From Streptomyces hyaluromycini (GTDB lineage: Bacteria; Actinomycetota; Actinomycetes; Streptomycetales; Streptomycetaceae), in NCBI RefSeq assembly GCF_002217755.1, contig NZ_BCFL01000020.1, positions 248,001-312,000 on the forward strand: a DNA stretch of 64,000 bases, given 5' to 3'. Of the stretch, positions 54,706 to 63,564 are shown piece after piece. Position 1 is the stretch's first letter, and every line of letters starts with the position of its first letter. The position numbers and the translations under genes were made by a program. The notes under the pieces were generated by a model. The model did no database searches. It had not been told where the DNA came from and saw only the letters and a list, made by a program, of their open reading frames with translations.

Positions 54706-54790
54706 GCTCTCGACGCTACGGAGGCGATCACTGTGCGTACAGCTAAAGATTTTTACGTACCCTTAGCAGCACTGAAGGAAGGAGCGGGAC
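54706..54790. promoter_or_regulatory. Divergent LysE/LysR promoter-operator region
   Basis: 85 bases, unusually AT-rich in the middle (AGCTAAAGATTTTTACGTAC). A repeated GCGTAC/ACGTAC element flanks the AT stretch, which fits a LysG/ArgP-type site close to both starts. Confidence 0.55.
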
Positions 54791-55675
54791 GTGGAGCTTC
54801 CCCTCGACCAGGTGCGGACGCTGCTGACGGTGGTGGACGAGGGCACGTTCGACGCGGCGGCCGCGGCCCTGCATGTGACGCCGTCGGCGGTCAGCCAGCG
54901 GGTGAAGGCGCTGGAGCAGCGCACGGGCCGGGTGCTGCTCCGGCGCACCAAGCCGGTACGGCCCACCGAGTCGGGCGAGGTGCTGGTCCGGTTCGCCCGG
55001 CAGCTGGCGCGGCTGGAGCGGGACGCGCGCGGCGAGCTCGGGATGAGCGGCGCCGGGGAACCGACCCGGGTCTCGGTGGCGGTCAACGCGGACTCGCTGG
55101 CGACGTGGTTCCTGGCGGCGCTGACCGGACTGCCGGGGGTCTGTGTCGAACTGCGCCGGGAGGACGAGGATCACACGGCCGCGCTGCTGCGGGAGGGGCT
55201 GGTGATGGCGGCGGTGACCTCGTCGCCGGAGGCGGTGCCGGGGTGTTCGGTGCGGGCGCTGGGGCGGATGCGGTACCTGCCGGTGGCGGCGCCGGAGTTC
55301 GCGGCGGCGCGCCTTACGGGGGTGCTGCTGGATGCGCTGGCCGAGGCGCCGGTGATCGTGTTCGACCGGGTGGACGACTTCCAGGACGGGTTCGTACGAC
55401 GGCTGGGGGGTGCGGGCGCGAGTGCGCTGCGGCACTACGTGCCGACGTCCGAGGGGTTCGCGGACGCGGTGACGGCCGGGCTGGGGTGGGGCATGGTGCC
55501 GGAGGCACAGGCGGAACCGCGGTTGCGGGAGGGGCGGTTGGTGCGGATCGGTGGGCGGGAGCTGTGGGTCGACGTGCCGTTGTTCTGGCAGCAGTGGAAA
55601 TTGGATTCGCCGGCTTTGGGGGCGGTGGCGGAGGCGGTTGTGCGTACGGCGGGGGGTGCGTTGCGCCAGCCGTAG
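54791..55675 (+). CDS. LysR-family regulator, ArgP/LysG-like
   Basis: 294 residues from a GTG with GGAGCGGG upstream. Helix-turn-helix residues 5-60 with the ArgP-like sequence LLTVVDEGTFDAAAAALHVT and PSAVSQRVKALEQRTGRVLL. The effector domain has VSVAVNADSLATWFLAALTG and PVIVFDRVDDFQDGF, both typical of ArgP. It should activate the divergent LysE-type exporter when basic amino acids are in excess. It is followed by a copy of the gene-end repeat and then a convergent TetR gene. Confidence 0.92.
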   Translation: MELPLDQVRTLLTVVDEGTFDAAAAALHVTPSAVSQRVKALEQRTGRVLLRRTKPVRPTESGEVLVRFARQLARLERDARGELGMSGAGEPTRVSVAVNADSLATWFLAALTGLPGVCVELRREDEDHTAALLREGLVMAAVTSSPEAVPGCSVRALGRMRYLPVAAPEFAAARLTGVLLDALAEAPVIVFDRVDDFQDGFVRRLGGAGASALRHYVPTSEGFADAVTAGLGWGMVPEAQAEPRLREGRLVRIGGRELWVDVPLFWQQWKLDSPALGAVAEAVVRTAGGALRQP

Positions 55676-55704
55676 GGGGTTGACCGGTAGTTGCGCGGGT
55701 GCGG

Positions 55705-55751
55705 GTGGGTGGGGGCTGGTCGCGCAGTTCCCCGCGCCCCTTTGGGGGCGC
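55705..55751. repeat. GC-rich gene-end repeat, copy 4 (type B)
   Basis: GGGGGCTGGTCGCGCAG, then TTCCCCGCGCCCCTTTGG and an inverted GGGCGCG tail. It lies between the convergent LysR (stop 55675) and TetR (stop 55768) genes. Confidence 0.75.
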
Positions 55752-55767
55752 GTCCAAATGGGGCGTT

Positions 55768-56460
55768 TTACAAGGACCGTTCTGCGCTGTCCAAGAGCAT
55801 CTCCAGGGCCGTTGGATAGGCGCTCGTCACCATGCGTTTCGCCAGTAGGCGGGATGCCTCCGCGATGCGGGGGTGGGTTGTGTGCGGGAGGCGGGCGTAG
55901 GTCGAGTGCCACTTGTCCTCGTCGGCGCGCTGGGAGTCCTTCGGGAGGGTGAGGGAGGCCGCGTCCAGGGCCGCGAAGGCCAGGGTCTGGTCGATGAAGG
56001 CGTGGTAGACGCGCACGGTCTCGGGGAGTGAGAAGCCCGCCGTGCGCAGGACGTCCAGGACCGCCTCGTCCGCGGCCAGTTCGTGCGCCCGGCCGGTCAC
56101 GCGGTTCGTCGTCAGCAGGGCCGCCTGCGGGTGGGCGACGTACTGCGCGTGGATGCGCAGACCGATCGTGCGCAGGTCCGTCCGCCACTCCCCCGTCGGC
56201 GTCCAGCCGGTCAGCGCCTCGCCGATGAGCGCGTCGCCGATCGCCAGGGTCAGGTCGTCCATGCCCCGGAAGTAGCGGTACAGGGTGCTGGGGTCGCAGT
56301 CGAGGGCGAGGCCCAGGCGGCGGGCGGTCAGGCCCGCGCTGCCGTGCTCGCGCAACAGACGGAGCGCGGCCTCGACGATCAGCCCCTCCGACAGCACGGT
56401 TCCGCTGCGGGTGGGGCGACGCCGACGGCGCTTATCCTCCGATATGACCGGTTTGGGCAT
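55768..56460 (-). CDS. TetR-family regulator with Arg-rich N-terminus
   Basis: 230 residues. The basic start KRRRRRPTRSG is followed by the helix-turn-helix SEGLIVEAALRLLREHGSAG, TARRLGLALDCDPSTLYRYF and the wing RGMDDLTLAIGDAL. The C-terminal TetR_C domain has HAQYVAHPQAALLTTNR and AFIDQTLAFAALDAASLT. It is divergent from the saccharopine dehydrogenase-like gene by about 120 bases, so it may repress that gene. It is convergent with the ArgP-like gene. The effector is unknown. Confidence 0.87.
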   Translation of the reverse strand: MPKPVISEDKRRRRRPTRSGTVLSEGLIVEAALRLLREHGSAGLTARRLGLALDCDPSTLYRYFRGMDDLTLAIGDALIGEALTGWTPTGEWRTDLRTIGLRIHAQYVAHPQAALLTTNRVTGRAHELAADEAVLDVLRTAGFSLPETVRVYHAFIDQTLAFAALDAASLTLPKDSQRADEDKWHSTYARLPHTTHPRIAEASRLLAKRMVTSAYPTALEMLLDSAERSL

Positions 56461-56581
56461 CGCGCGCTCCCTGCTGTCCTTATGCCAACGCCATTGACCT
56501 TACGCGACGGCCAGGCGTTTCATTCCGGCCAAGGCGCCCCCGTACTCGACCTCGCTCTCTGTCCCAGAAGGAGATCCCCGC

Positions 56582-57796
56582 ATGCGTGTACTGCTCGTGG
56601 GAGCCGGTGGTGTGGGCACCGCCGTCACCCGGATCGCTGCCCGGCGGCCGTTCTTCGACCTGATGGTGGTCGCCGACTACGACCCGGTGCGCGCCGAGGC
56701 GGCGGTGGCGTCCGTCGGCGACGACCGGTTCCGCGCCGAGCGCGTCGACGCCGGTGACGAGGCGGCCGTGGCCGCGCTGCTGGCCCGGCACGGCTGCGAC
56801 GTGCTGCTCAACGCCACCGACCCGCGCTTCGTCATGCCCCTGTTCCGGGCCGCCCGGAAGGCCGGTGCGAGCTATCTCGACATGGCGATGTCGCTGTCCC
56901 GGCCGCATCCGGAACGGCCGTACGAGGAGTGCGGGGTCAAGCTGGGCGACGAGCAGTTCGCGCTGGCCGGGGAGTGGGCGAAGGCGGGTGCCCTCGCCCT
57001 GGTGGGCATGGGGGTGGAGCCCGGGTTGTCGGACGTGTTCGCCCGGTACGCGGCCGACGAGCTCTTCGACGAGATCGAGGAGATCGGCATCCGCGACGGC
57101 GCCAACCTGACGGTGGACGGCTACGACTTCGCGCCCTCCTTCAGCATCTGGACCACCATCGAGGAGTGCCTCAACCCGCCCGTCGTGTACGAGAAGGGGC
57201 GCGGCTGGTTCACCACCGCCCCCTTCAGCGAGCCCGAGGTGTTCGACTTCCCGGACGGGATCGGGCCGGTCGAGTGCGTGAACGTCGAGCACGAGGAGGT
57301 GCTGCTGGTGCCGCGCTGGGTGGACGCGCGGCGGGTCACCTTCAAGTACGGGCTGGGGCGCGAGTTCATCGAGACGCTCAAGACGCTGCACCTGCTGGGC
57401 CTGGACCGCACCACCCCGGTGACCGTGCCCGGCGCCGACGGCCCGGTCGCGGTCTCGCCCCGGGACGTGGTCGCCGCCTCGCTGCCCGACCCGGCGACGC
57501 TGGGCGAGCGCATGCGCGGCAAGACCTGTGCGGGCACCTGGGTGCGCGGCGTGAAGGACGGGCAGCCGCGGGAGGTGTATCTCTACCACGTTGTCGACAA
57601 CGAGTGGTCCATGGCGGAGTACGGTTGTCAGGCCGTGGTGTGGCAGACGGCCCTCAACCCGGTCGTCGCCCTCGAACTCCTGGCCACCGGCGGGTGGTCG
57701 GGCTCGGGCGTCCTCGGCCCGGAGGCGTTCCCGGCCCGCCCGTTCCTCGACCTGCTGACCGAATACGGCTCCCCCTGGGGTCTGCGCGAGCAGTGA
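56582..57796 (+). CDS. Saccharopine dehydrogenase-like oxidoreductase
   Basis: 404 residues, with AGAAGGAGA upstream. The Rossmann start MRVLLVGAGGVGTAVTRIAA is followed by VVADYDPVRAEAAV, DVLLNATDPRFVMPLFRAAR and GASYLDMAMS. The C-terminal domain has GMGVEPGLSDVFARYAADEL and the stretch DGYDFAPSFSIWTTIEECLN. It fits the Sacchrp_dh_NADP / Sacchrp_dh_C family, which also includes carboxynorspermidine and homospermidine synthases. The exact substrate is not determined. The gene is divergent from a TetR regulator. Confidence 0.88.
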   Translation: MRVLLVGAGGVGTAVTRIAARRPFFDLMVVADYDPVRAEAAVASVGDDRFRAERVDAGDEAAVAALLARHGCDVLLNATDPRFVMPLFRAARKAGASYLDMAMSLSRPHPERPYEECGVKLGDEQFALAGEWAKAGALALVGMGVEPGLSDVFARYAADELFDEIEEIGIRDGANLTVDGYDFAPSFSIWTTIEECLNPPVVYEKGRGWFTTAPFSEPEVFDFPDGIGPVECVNVEHEEVLLVPRWVDARRVTFKYGLGREFIETLKTLHLLGLDRTTPVTVPGADGPVAVSPRDVVAASLPDPATLGERMRGKTCAGTWVRGVKDGQPREVYLYHVVDNEWSMAEYGCQAVVWQTALNPVVALELLATGGWSGSGVLGPEAFPARPFLDLLTEYGSPWGLREQ

Positions 57797-57908
57797 CCGC
57801 CCGCGAATCCTGTGGGACCCGGCCGTTTCAGCCGCGCCCGGACCGGTGACCCGGTCGGGGCAAGACACACACCCACGGCAGAGTCGACTTGGATCGCAGG
57901 TGACTTCG

Positions 57909-58163
57909 ATGGACGACTGGCGAGACCGCGCCGAGTGCCGCAACGAGGATCCCGACCTCTTCTTCCCGATCGGCACCACCGGCCCGTCGCTGCATCAGAC
58001 GCGGCGTGCGAAGGCGGTCTGCGAGCGCTGCCCGGTGCAGGAGCCGTGTCTGCGCTGGGCGATGGAGAGCGGGCAGGCCATCGGCGTCTGGGGCGGTACC
58101 ACCGAGGCGGAGCGCCGGCTGCTGGCCCGGCGCCGGCAGCGGGCGGCGCGCCGGTTCAGCTGA
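57909..58163 (+). CDS. WhiB-like [4Fe-4S] regulatory protein
   Basis: 84 residues from MDDWRDRAECRNED, with AGGTGA upstream. Cysteines at 10, 38, 41 and 47 (ECRNED and VCERCPVQEPC) bind a redox- and NO-sensitive [4Fe-4S] cluster. The GVWGGTT turn at about residue 59 and the basic tail RRLLARRRQRAARRF are the DNA- and sigma-binding part. Wbl proteins work with SigA-type sigma factors to control development or stress genes. The short length is like WblE/WhiB1-type. The 3' end overlaps the convergent histidine kinase gene by eight bases. Confidence 0.95.
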   Translation: MDDWRDRAECRNEDPDLFFPIGTTGPSLHQTRRAKAVCERCPVQEPCLRWAMESGQAIGVWGGTTEAERRLLARRRQRAARRFS

Positions 58164-60015
58164 CGTCGGCCGGGGCCGGTGCGGCCGGCAGCCGCAGGGT
58201 GAACTCGGCGCCCTTGCCGGGTTCGCTGTGCGCCTCGGCGGTGCCGTCGTGGGCGGCGAGCAGATGGCGCACGATCGGCAGGCCGAGGCCGCTGCCCCCG
58301 GTACGGCGGCTGCGGGACTTCTCCGCGCGCCAGAACCGCTCGAAGACGTGCGGGAGATCGTCGGCGGAGATGCCGGGGCCCGTGTCGATGACGGTGAGGA
58401 CGACGTCGTCGCCGTCATGGCGGGCGGCCAGGGTCACGGTGCCGTCGGCGGGGGTGTGCCGGATCGCGTTGGAGACCAGGTTGCCGAGGGCCTGCCGCAT
58501 CCGCACCGGGTCGGCGTCGAGCCAGGCGGTGCCGTCGGTGTCGGTCAGCAGGGTGACCCCGGCCGCGTCGGCGGCGACGCGGTGGGCGGCGGCGGCCTGG
58601 TCGACCAGGTCGGCGGCGCGGACCGGCTCGCGGTGCACGCGCAGGGTGCCGGCGTCGGCGGCGGCCAGGTCCTGGAGGTCGTCGATGATCCGCTGCAGGA
58701 CCAGAGCCTCCTCGTGCAGGGAGCCCAGCAGGGCCGGGTCGGGGTCGACGAGGCCGTCCCGGGTGACCTCCAGCCAGCCGCGGATGTTGGTGAGGGGGCT
58801 GCGCAGTTCGTGGGCGATGTCGCTGACCATCGCCTTGCGCTGCTCCTCCAGGCGTTCCCGGCGCTCGGTGAGGTCGTTGAACGCCTCGGCCAGCAGCCCG
58901 GTCTCGTCCCGGGTGCGCACCGGCGCCCGGACGTGCAGTTCCGGAGGCTGCTGTGCGGCGGCCGTGAGCGCGCGCAGCGGCCGTACCAGACGCATGGCGA
59001 CGACGGCAGTGACGGCCACCGTGACGGCGAGGACCAGACCGGCCGCGCCGACGATCCTGGCCTTGTTGGCCGGGGACATGTCGAAGCGGGGCGCGGTCTG
59101 GTCGCCGATGCCGAGGAAGAGTTCGGCGCCCGGGGCGACGTACGGTTCGAGCTGGGTGCGCCGGGCGTTGAGGACACAGTTCTTCGCGGTCTGGTCCGTC
59201 TTCCGCTCGACCCCCTTCTTCGTGACGAGGAAGCCGCCCGAGACGGGGTCGCGTCCCGTCGTGTCGTAAGTGAGGGACAGCGAGCCGCCGAGGTCCATGT
59301 CCCTGGCCCGGAGGCAGGGGCGGGCCAGGTCGGTCAGCGCGTCGAGAGCTTTGGTCTCGGTGGCGGTCGGGGAGTCGAGCACGTCCCTCGTCTCGGCGGT
59401 CGACTCGCCGAACGCGTCGCCGCACTTGACCTGGAGGTAAAGGGGGGCGTCCCTCGCCTCGTCCATGACGACATGGGGCCGCCCGCTCGGAGTGTGCTGG
59501 ACGGTGCTCCGGACCCCCAGATGATCGAAGCACTCCTGCTCCCGCTTCGCGACCGCGTCCAGCTTCTCGCGCTCCGGCCCGGTCAGCCGGAACGGGCCCA
59601 CCGCGCGCGGGTCGATACCGCTGAGCTGGGCGCCGAACTCGGTGTAGGTGTCGGTGTGCAGGGGGTCCACGGCGGCCGCGGGCCGAGGGGGCAGCGGGGT
59701 GTCGTGGGACGCCGAGTCGGCGATCAGCGTCCGGTCGGCGGTGGTCAGCGCGATCCTGCGGCCGGTCTTCGCGGCCAGCGCCCGCACGGTGTGCTGGACC
59801 CCGGACCAGTCGGGGTGGTCAGCCGCGTACCCGCTGAGCTCGGCGAGGATCCTGTTGTCGGCGGCCAGGTCCTGCCCCTGCTCCTCCTCCAGCGCGCTGG
59901 TGGTGGTCGTCACGGCGAGCCAGGCGGTGGCGGCCACGGAGCAGAGCGCGATCAGCACCGAGGTGAACAGCAGCCGGACCAGCAGCCGCTTGCGCCACGG
60001 TATGCGGCGCCTCAC
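58156..60015 (-). CDS. OmpR-type sensor histidine kinase
   Basis: 619 residues from a GTG within the GTGA overlap with the regulator gene. One membrane helix near residues 12-36 (RLLFTSVLIALCSVAATAWL), an extracytoplasmic sensor of about 260 residues with paired cysteines (EQECFDHLG, VKCGDAFG, ARPCLRARD, KNCVLNARR), and a second helix near 315 (AAGLVLAVTVAVTAVVAMRL). HAMP follows, then the HisKA dimerisation domain with phospho-acceptor His402 (SDIAHELRSPLTN). The ATPase carries N-box LGNLVSNAIRHTPADG, G1 DTGPGISADDLP and G2 GGSGLGLPIVRHL. It should phosphorylate the regulator encoded upstream. Confidence 0.92.
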   Translation of the reverse strand: MRRRIPWRKRLLVRLLFTSVLIALCSVAATAWLAVTTTTSALEEEQGQDLAADNRILAELSGYAADHPDWSGVQHTVRALAAKTGRRIALTTADRTLIADSASHDTPLPPRPAAAVDPLHTDTYTEFGAQLSGIDPRAVGPFRLTGPEREKLDAVAKREQECFDHLGVRSTVQHTPSGRPHVVMDEARDAPLYLQVKCGDAFGESTAETRDVLDSPTATETKALDALTDLARPCLRARDMDLGGSLSLTYDTTGRDPVSGGFLVTKKGVERKTDQTAKNCVLNARRTQLEPYVAPGAELFLGIGDQTAPRFDMSPANKARIVGAAGLVLAVTVAVTAVVAMRLVRPLRALTAAAQQPPELHVRAPVRTRDETGLLAEAFNDLTERRERLEEQRKAMVSDIAHELRSPLTNIRGWLEVTRDGLVDPDPALLGSLHEEALVLQRIIDDLQDLAAADAGTLRVHREPVRAADLVDQAAAAHRVAADAAGVTLLTDTDGTAWLDADPVRMRQALGNLVSNAIRHTPADGTVTLAARHDGDDVVLTVIDTGPGISADDLPHVFERFWRAEKSRSRRTGGSGLGLPIVRHLLAAHDGTAEAHSEPGKGAEFTLRLPAAPAPADVS

Positions 60016-60713
60016 GGCCGGCCGCCGCTCAGCTTGTAGCCGACGCCGAACACGGTCACCAGCCGTACCGGCCGGCGGGGGTCGGCCTCGATCTTCCGGC
60101 GCAGGTTCATCACATGGACGTCGACGGCCCGTTCGGTGGAGGACCGGTCGAAGCCGCGGGTGCACTGGAGCAACTGCCGCCGGCTGAACACCCGGTCCGG
60201 CTCCTGGGCCATGGCGAGCAGGATCTGGAACTCGGCCGGGGTCACCTCCACCGGCTGTCCGTCGCAGCGCACCTGGTGCCGCACGGGATCGACGCTGATC
60301 CCGGCGGCGGTCACGGCGGGTTCCTCCTCCCGGACGGCGGCGGCCCGCCCGCTGCGCCGCAGAATCGTCCGGATCCGGGCCATCAGCTCGCGCGGGCTGT
60401 ACGGCTTGGTCATGTAGTCGTCGGCGCCCAGCTCCAGGCCGAGCAGCACGTCGTCCTCGTCGGACCGGGCCGTGAGCATCAGCACCGGGATCTCCGGGTC
60501 GCCGCCGCGCAGCACCCGGCAGACGCCGAAGCCGTCGATCACCGGGAGCATCAGGTCGAGGACGACCAGGTCGGGCCCGAGCCGCCGGGCCGCGTCGAGC
60601 GCCGCGGCCCCGTCGTGGACCACGGTCGCGATGTGACCCTCGGCCAGCAGTGATCTCCGGATCAGCTCGGCCTGCATCTCGTCGTCCTCGGCGACCAGCA
60701 CATGTGCGCACAC
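60012..60713 (-). CDS. OmpR/PhoB-family response regulator
   Basis: 233 residues from a GTG. Receiver domain with LVAEDDEMQAE, phosphorylation site Asp53 (LVVLDLMLPVIDGFGV), Thr switch in LMLTARSDEDD and Lys in YMTKPYSP. The winged helix from about 135 has VTPAEFQILLAMAQEPD, RGFDRSSTERAVDVHVMNLR and RKIEADPRRPVRLVTVFGVG. It pairs with the kinase downstream through a GTGA overlap. Targets are unknown; the adjacent cell-wall type L,D-transpeptidase and the M1 peptidase, transcribed from the same side, could be among them. Confidence 0.94.
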   Translation of the reverse strand: MCAHVLVAEDDEMQAELIRRSLLAEGHIATVVHDGAAALDAARRLGPDLVVLDLMLPVIDGFGVCRVLRGGDPEIPVLMLTARSDEDDVLLGLELGADDYMTKPYSPRELMARIRTILRRSGRAAAVREEEPAVTAAGISVDPVRHQVRCDGQPVEVTPAEFQILLAMAQEPDRVFSRRQLLQCTRGFDRSSTERAVDVHVMNLRRKIEADPRRPVRLVTVFGVGYKLSGGRP

Positions 60714-60743
60714 AGGTTCGGATCCTAAGCGGAGTTCCGGCGC

Positions 60744-61487
60744 CTACCGGGCGAGCCAGTCGCCGTGGCCCATGACGACGACCGGATACCGGCCCGGGTC
60801 GAGGGTGCGCAGCAGCTCCCTCATGTGCGCCTTTGCGACGCTCACACAGGCGTGCGTCGGACCGCCGTGGTCGACGTGCAGCCACACGCCACCGCCGCGC
60901 TTCGTGCCCATCGGCCGGGTCCAGTCGAGCGGTGAAGTACCGGGCTGCCGGTTGTAGTTGATGGCGATCACGTAGTCGAAGGAACCCTCCAGCGGCTCGC
61001 CCTCGAACCCGGTCCCGGGCGAGGTGAAGCCGTAGGACTGGTGGTACGGCAGCCTGCTCCCGGGGTCGGCGAGCAGGCCCCCGGCATCGGTCAGCCCGTA
61101 CACCCCGACGGGCGAACGCAGGTCCCCGGCCATGTGACGCTCGCTCCAGCCGTCCTTGCCGTTGTGCGCGGGCCAACTGGCGCCGGGCTGCCAGACGTCG
61201 TCGTCGCGTTCGTACAGGACGACGGTGGAGAGCGGCGAGTCCTTGCCCCGGCCGGTGGCGACGACGACCTGCTCCGCCCGCCCGGGTATCGCGGCCGTCG
61301 TCCTGGGCCCGAGCCCGGGTATGCCGCTCGGCTGCGGGCTGCTGCTCTCGGGTGTGGGGGAAGCCGTCGCCGTCACCGGCCGGTCGTCCTCCGACCGACT
61401 CGGCGCAGCCTCGGCGCCACCCCCGCACCCGGAGAGCAGGAGGGGGGAGGCGGAGAGGAGGGCAACGGCAGCTCTGCGATGGATCAT
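60744..61487 (-). CDS. Lipoprotein with L,D-transpeptidase-like (YkuD) domain
   Basis: 247 residues. Lipobox LLLSGC with lipidated Cys21, after MIHRRAAVALLSASP. A Ser/Pro-rich linker covers residues 22-65. The C-terminal domain is L,D-transpeptidase-like: GVWLHVDHGGPTHACVSVAK, with catalytic-type His and Cys214 in THACVS where SHGCVR is usual, and the end VVVMGHGDW. YkuD enzymes make 3-3 peptidoglycan cross-links or attach proteins. The change of Gly to Ala and Arg to Val before and after the cysteine leaves activity uncertain. It lies 30 bases upstream of the response regulator on the same strand, so it may be co-transcribed. Confidence 0.85.
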   Translation of the reverse strand: MIHRRAAVALLSASPLLLSGCGGGAEAAPSRSEDDRPVTATASPTPESSSPQPSGIPGLGPRTTAAIPGRAEQVVVATGRGKDSPLSTVVLYERDDDVWQPGASWPAHNGKDGWSERHMAGDLRSPVGVYGLTDAGGLLADPGSRLPYHQSYGFTSPGTGFEGEPLEGSFDYVIAINYNRQPGTSPLDWTRPMGTKRGGGVWLHVDHGGPTHACVSVAKAHMRELLRTLDPGRYPVVVMGHGDWLAR

Positions 61488-61530
61488 GAGACTGACCCTG
61501 GCCGACGCTTGTAAGAAACTCGTCAGCTTT

Positions 61531-61610
61531 CAGCGCCCCTTTAGGGGCGCGGGGCTGTGTCCATATGCGGCTACCGCCGCGTGGGCGCGACCAGCCCCCA
61601 CCGCCCCGCA
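61531..61610. repeat. GC-rich gene-end repeat, copy 5 (type A)
   Basis: CAGCGCCCCTTTAGGGGCGC makes a short hairpin, then GGGGCTGTGTCC, ATATGCGGCT, CGCGTGGGCGCGACCAGCC and a C-rich tail, nearly identical to 12141-12205. It is between two minus-strand genes, just past the 3' end of the M1 peptidase gene. Confidence 0.75.
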
Positions 61611-61625
61611 CCCGAACAACTACCC

Positions 61626-63029
61626 CTACGGCTTGCCCTTCTTGTACACCCACGTCTGGAACAAGGAACCGAGGTCCTTCCCCGACTCCTTCTCCGCGAG
61701 CTTCACGAACTCCGCGGTGGTCCCGTGCCCGTACCGGTGCTGCGAAGCCCAGTCCCGCAGGATCCGGAAGAACACCGCATCCCCCACGGCCTTCCGCAGC
61801 TCGTGCAGGGCCATCGCACCCCGCGCATACACCGGCGTGCCGAAGATGTTCGCCCCGCTCCCCGGATCCCCCGGCGGGTACGCCCACAACTCGTTGCTCG
61901 CCGGCTTGGCGTACAGCGCGTCGAAGGTCTTCTGCGCGCTGTCGCCCCCGTGCTGCTCGCTGTACAGCCACTCGGCATACGTGGCGAAGCCCTCGTTGAG
62001 CCAGATGTCCTTCCAGGCGGTGAGGGAGACGGAGTCGCCGAACCACTGGTGGGCGTTCTCGTGCACGAGCGTGCTCAGATCCGGCGCCGAGTCGTAGATC
62101 GGCCGGCCCTGCGTCTCCAGCGCGTATCCGACGTTCGGCGCGTGGTCGACGATCGACCCGGCGGAGCGGAACGGGTACGGCCCGAACAGCTTGCTCTCCC
62201 ACTCCAGCACCGACGGCAGCTTCTTCAGCACGGCCGCCGATCCGCTCGCCTCGCGCGGGTCGACCGCGTTGTACACCTTGATCCCGTCCCGGGTGGTGTA
62301 CTGCTGCACCTTGAACTTGCCGACCGTGGCGGTGGCGAGGTACGCGGCCATCGGCTCGGTCTGCCGCCACCGGAAGGTCGTGCGGCCGCCGGACGTCTGC
62401 TGTCCGAGCAGGATGCCGTTGGCGACGGCGGTACGGCCCTTGGGGACGGTGATCGTGAAGTCGTACGACGACTTGTCCTTGGGGTGGCTGTTCGCCGGGA
62501 ACCAGGTCATCGCGCCCTGCGGCTCCCCGGCGACGAACGCGCCGTCGTCGGTGCGGATCCAGCCGTCGGCCGAGCCGTCCGGGTCGGTGACCTGCTTGGG
62601 CGTGCCGTTGTACAGCACGGTGACCCGGAAGTCCCGGCCCTTCGCCAGTGCCCGCGCCGGTGTGACGACGAGTTCCTGGCCGCTGCGGCTGAAACGCGCG
62701 GTCCGGCCGTCGACGGTCACCCGGGTGACCTTCAGACCGCTGAGGTCGAGGTCGAAGCGGGTGAGCTTTTCGGTGGCGCGGGCGGTGAGGACCGCCTTGC
62801 CGTTGAGGTGCCGGGAGGAGGTGTCGTAGCGCAGCGTCAGGTCGTAGTGGCTGACGTGGTAGCCGCCGTTGCCGCTGAGCGGGAAGTACGGGTCGCCCGC
62901 GCCCGCGGCGCCTATGGTGCTCGCCGAGGCCGTTCCGGCACCGGCGAGCAGGGCCGCCACGGCGACCGGGACGGTGGCGAGGACGGCCTCGCGGCGAAGG
63001 ACTGCGGTACGTCTGCGTGCGCCCTGCAC
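61626..63029 (-). CDS. Secreted M1-family zinc aminopeptidase
   Basis: 467 residues from a GTG with AAGGAG five bases upstream; an ATG 39 bases further up lacks a site. Signal peptide: RRRTAVLRREAVLATVPVAV then a hydrophobic stretch ending GTASAS, with Tat-like basic residues. Zinc motif HENAHQW (His323, Glu324, His327) and, 18 residues on, the third ligand Glu346 in NEGFATYAE. The length is shorter than full M1 enzymes, as expected for a secreted Streptomyces form without the C-terminal domain. It should release N-terminal amino acids from peptides outside the cell. The usual GAMEN substrate motif is replaced by NVGYALETQG. Confidence 0.92.
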   Translation of the reverse strand: MQGARRRTAVLRREAVLATVPVAVAALLAGAGTASASTIGAAGAGDPYFPLSGNGGYHVSHYDLTLRYDTSSRHLNGKAVLTARATEKLTRFDLDLSGLKVTRVTVDGRTARFSRSGQELVVTPARALAKGRDFRVTVLYNGTPKQVTDPDGSADGWIRTDDGAFVAGEPQGAMTWFPANSHPKDKSSYDFTITVPKGRTAVANGILLGQQTSGGRTTFRWRQTEPMAAYLATATVGKFKVQQYTTRDGIKVYNAVDPREASGSAAVLKKLPSVLEWESKLFGPYPFRSAGSIVDHAPNVGYALETQGRPIYDSAPDLSTLVHENAHQWFGDSVSLTAWKDIWLNEGFATYAEWLYSEQHGGDSAQKTFDALYAKPASNELWAYPPGDPGSGANIFGTPVYARGAMALHELRKAVGDAVFFRILRDWASQHRYGHGTTAEFVKLAEKESGKDLGSLFQTWVYKKGKP

Positions 63030-63197
63030 AGGAACTCCTTGGGGGGGTGGCCGGTGATCAATAGCCATACAGACTAGGCGCGGGGGTGTCCGCGTTTCCC
63101 CCTCATTCTGGTCAAGCTGCGCCGCGTCGGCAGCCCGTGGCGCGGGCCCGCCGGATACGCTCGCGCCACCGTCAGCGAACCGAGAGGTGCATCGACT

Positions 63198-63545
63198 GTG
63201 AGCGTGCGCGTCCGCAGGATCTACGAGTCGCCCGAGCCGGCGGACGGGGTACGTGTCCTGGTGGACCGGCTGTGGCCGCGCGGGCTGTCCAAGGAGGTCG
63301 CGCACGTGGACGAGTGGCCGAAGGGGCTGACGCCGTCGGACGAACTGCGCCGCTGGTTCCACGCCGGCGGGTCGTACGAGGAGTTCGTGCGTCGTTACGA
63401 GGCGGAGCTGACCGCTCCCGAGGCCGCCGAACTCCTCGACGGCCTGCGGAAGTCGGTGCGCGAGGGGCAGGTGACCCTGCTCACCTCGTCCAAGACCCCG
63501 GACGAGAGCCACGCCACGGTGCTGGCGCGGCTCCTGGCCGGTTAG
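63198..63545 (+). CDS. DUF488 family protein
   Basis: 115 residues from a GTG with GAGAGG upstream. Family pattern: VRRIYESPEPADGVRVLVDR, LWPRGLSKE, VDEWPKGLTPSDELRRWF and VTLLTSSKTPDESHATVL. DUF488 proteins are small, probably metal-binding and of unknown function. The gene is alone; divergent from the M1 peptidase and convergent with the FAD dehydrogenase, with 19 bases between stops. Confidence 0.9.
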   Translation: MSVRVRRIYESPEPADGVRVLVDRLWPRGLSKEVAHVDEWPKGLTPSDELRRWFHAGGSYEEFVRRYEAELTAPEAAELLDGLRKSVREGQVTLLTSSKTPDESHATVLARLLAG

Positions 63546-63564
63546 GCGGTCTGCTCCTGACCGG

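Noticed and set aside
58156..62370. 1404-codon open frame on the minus strand
   Set aside because: Only the part up to 60015 encodes the histidine kinase; the upstream part is an out-of-frame shadow of the response regulator, lipoprotein and peptidase genes, as is usual at this GC content.
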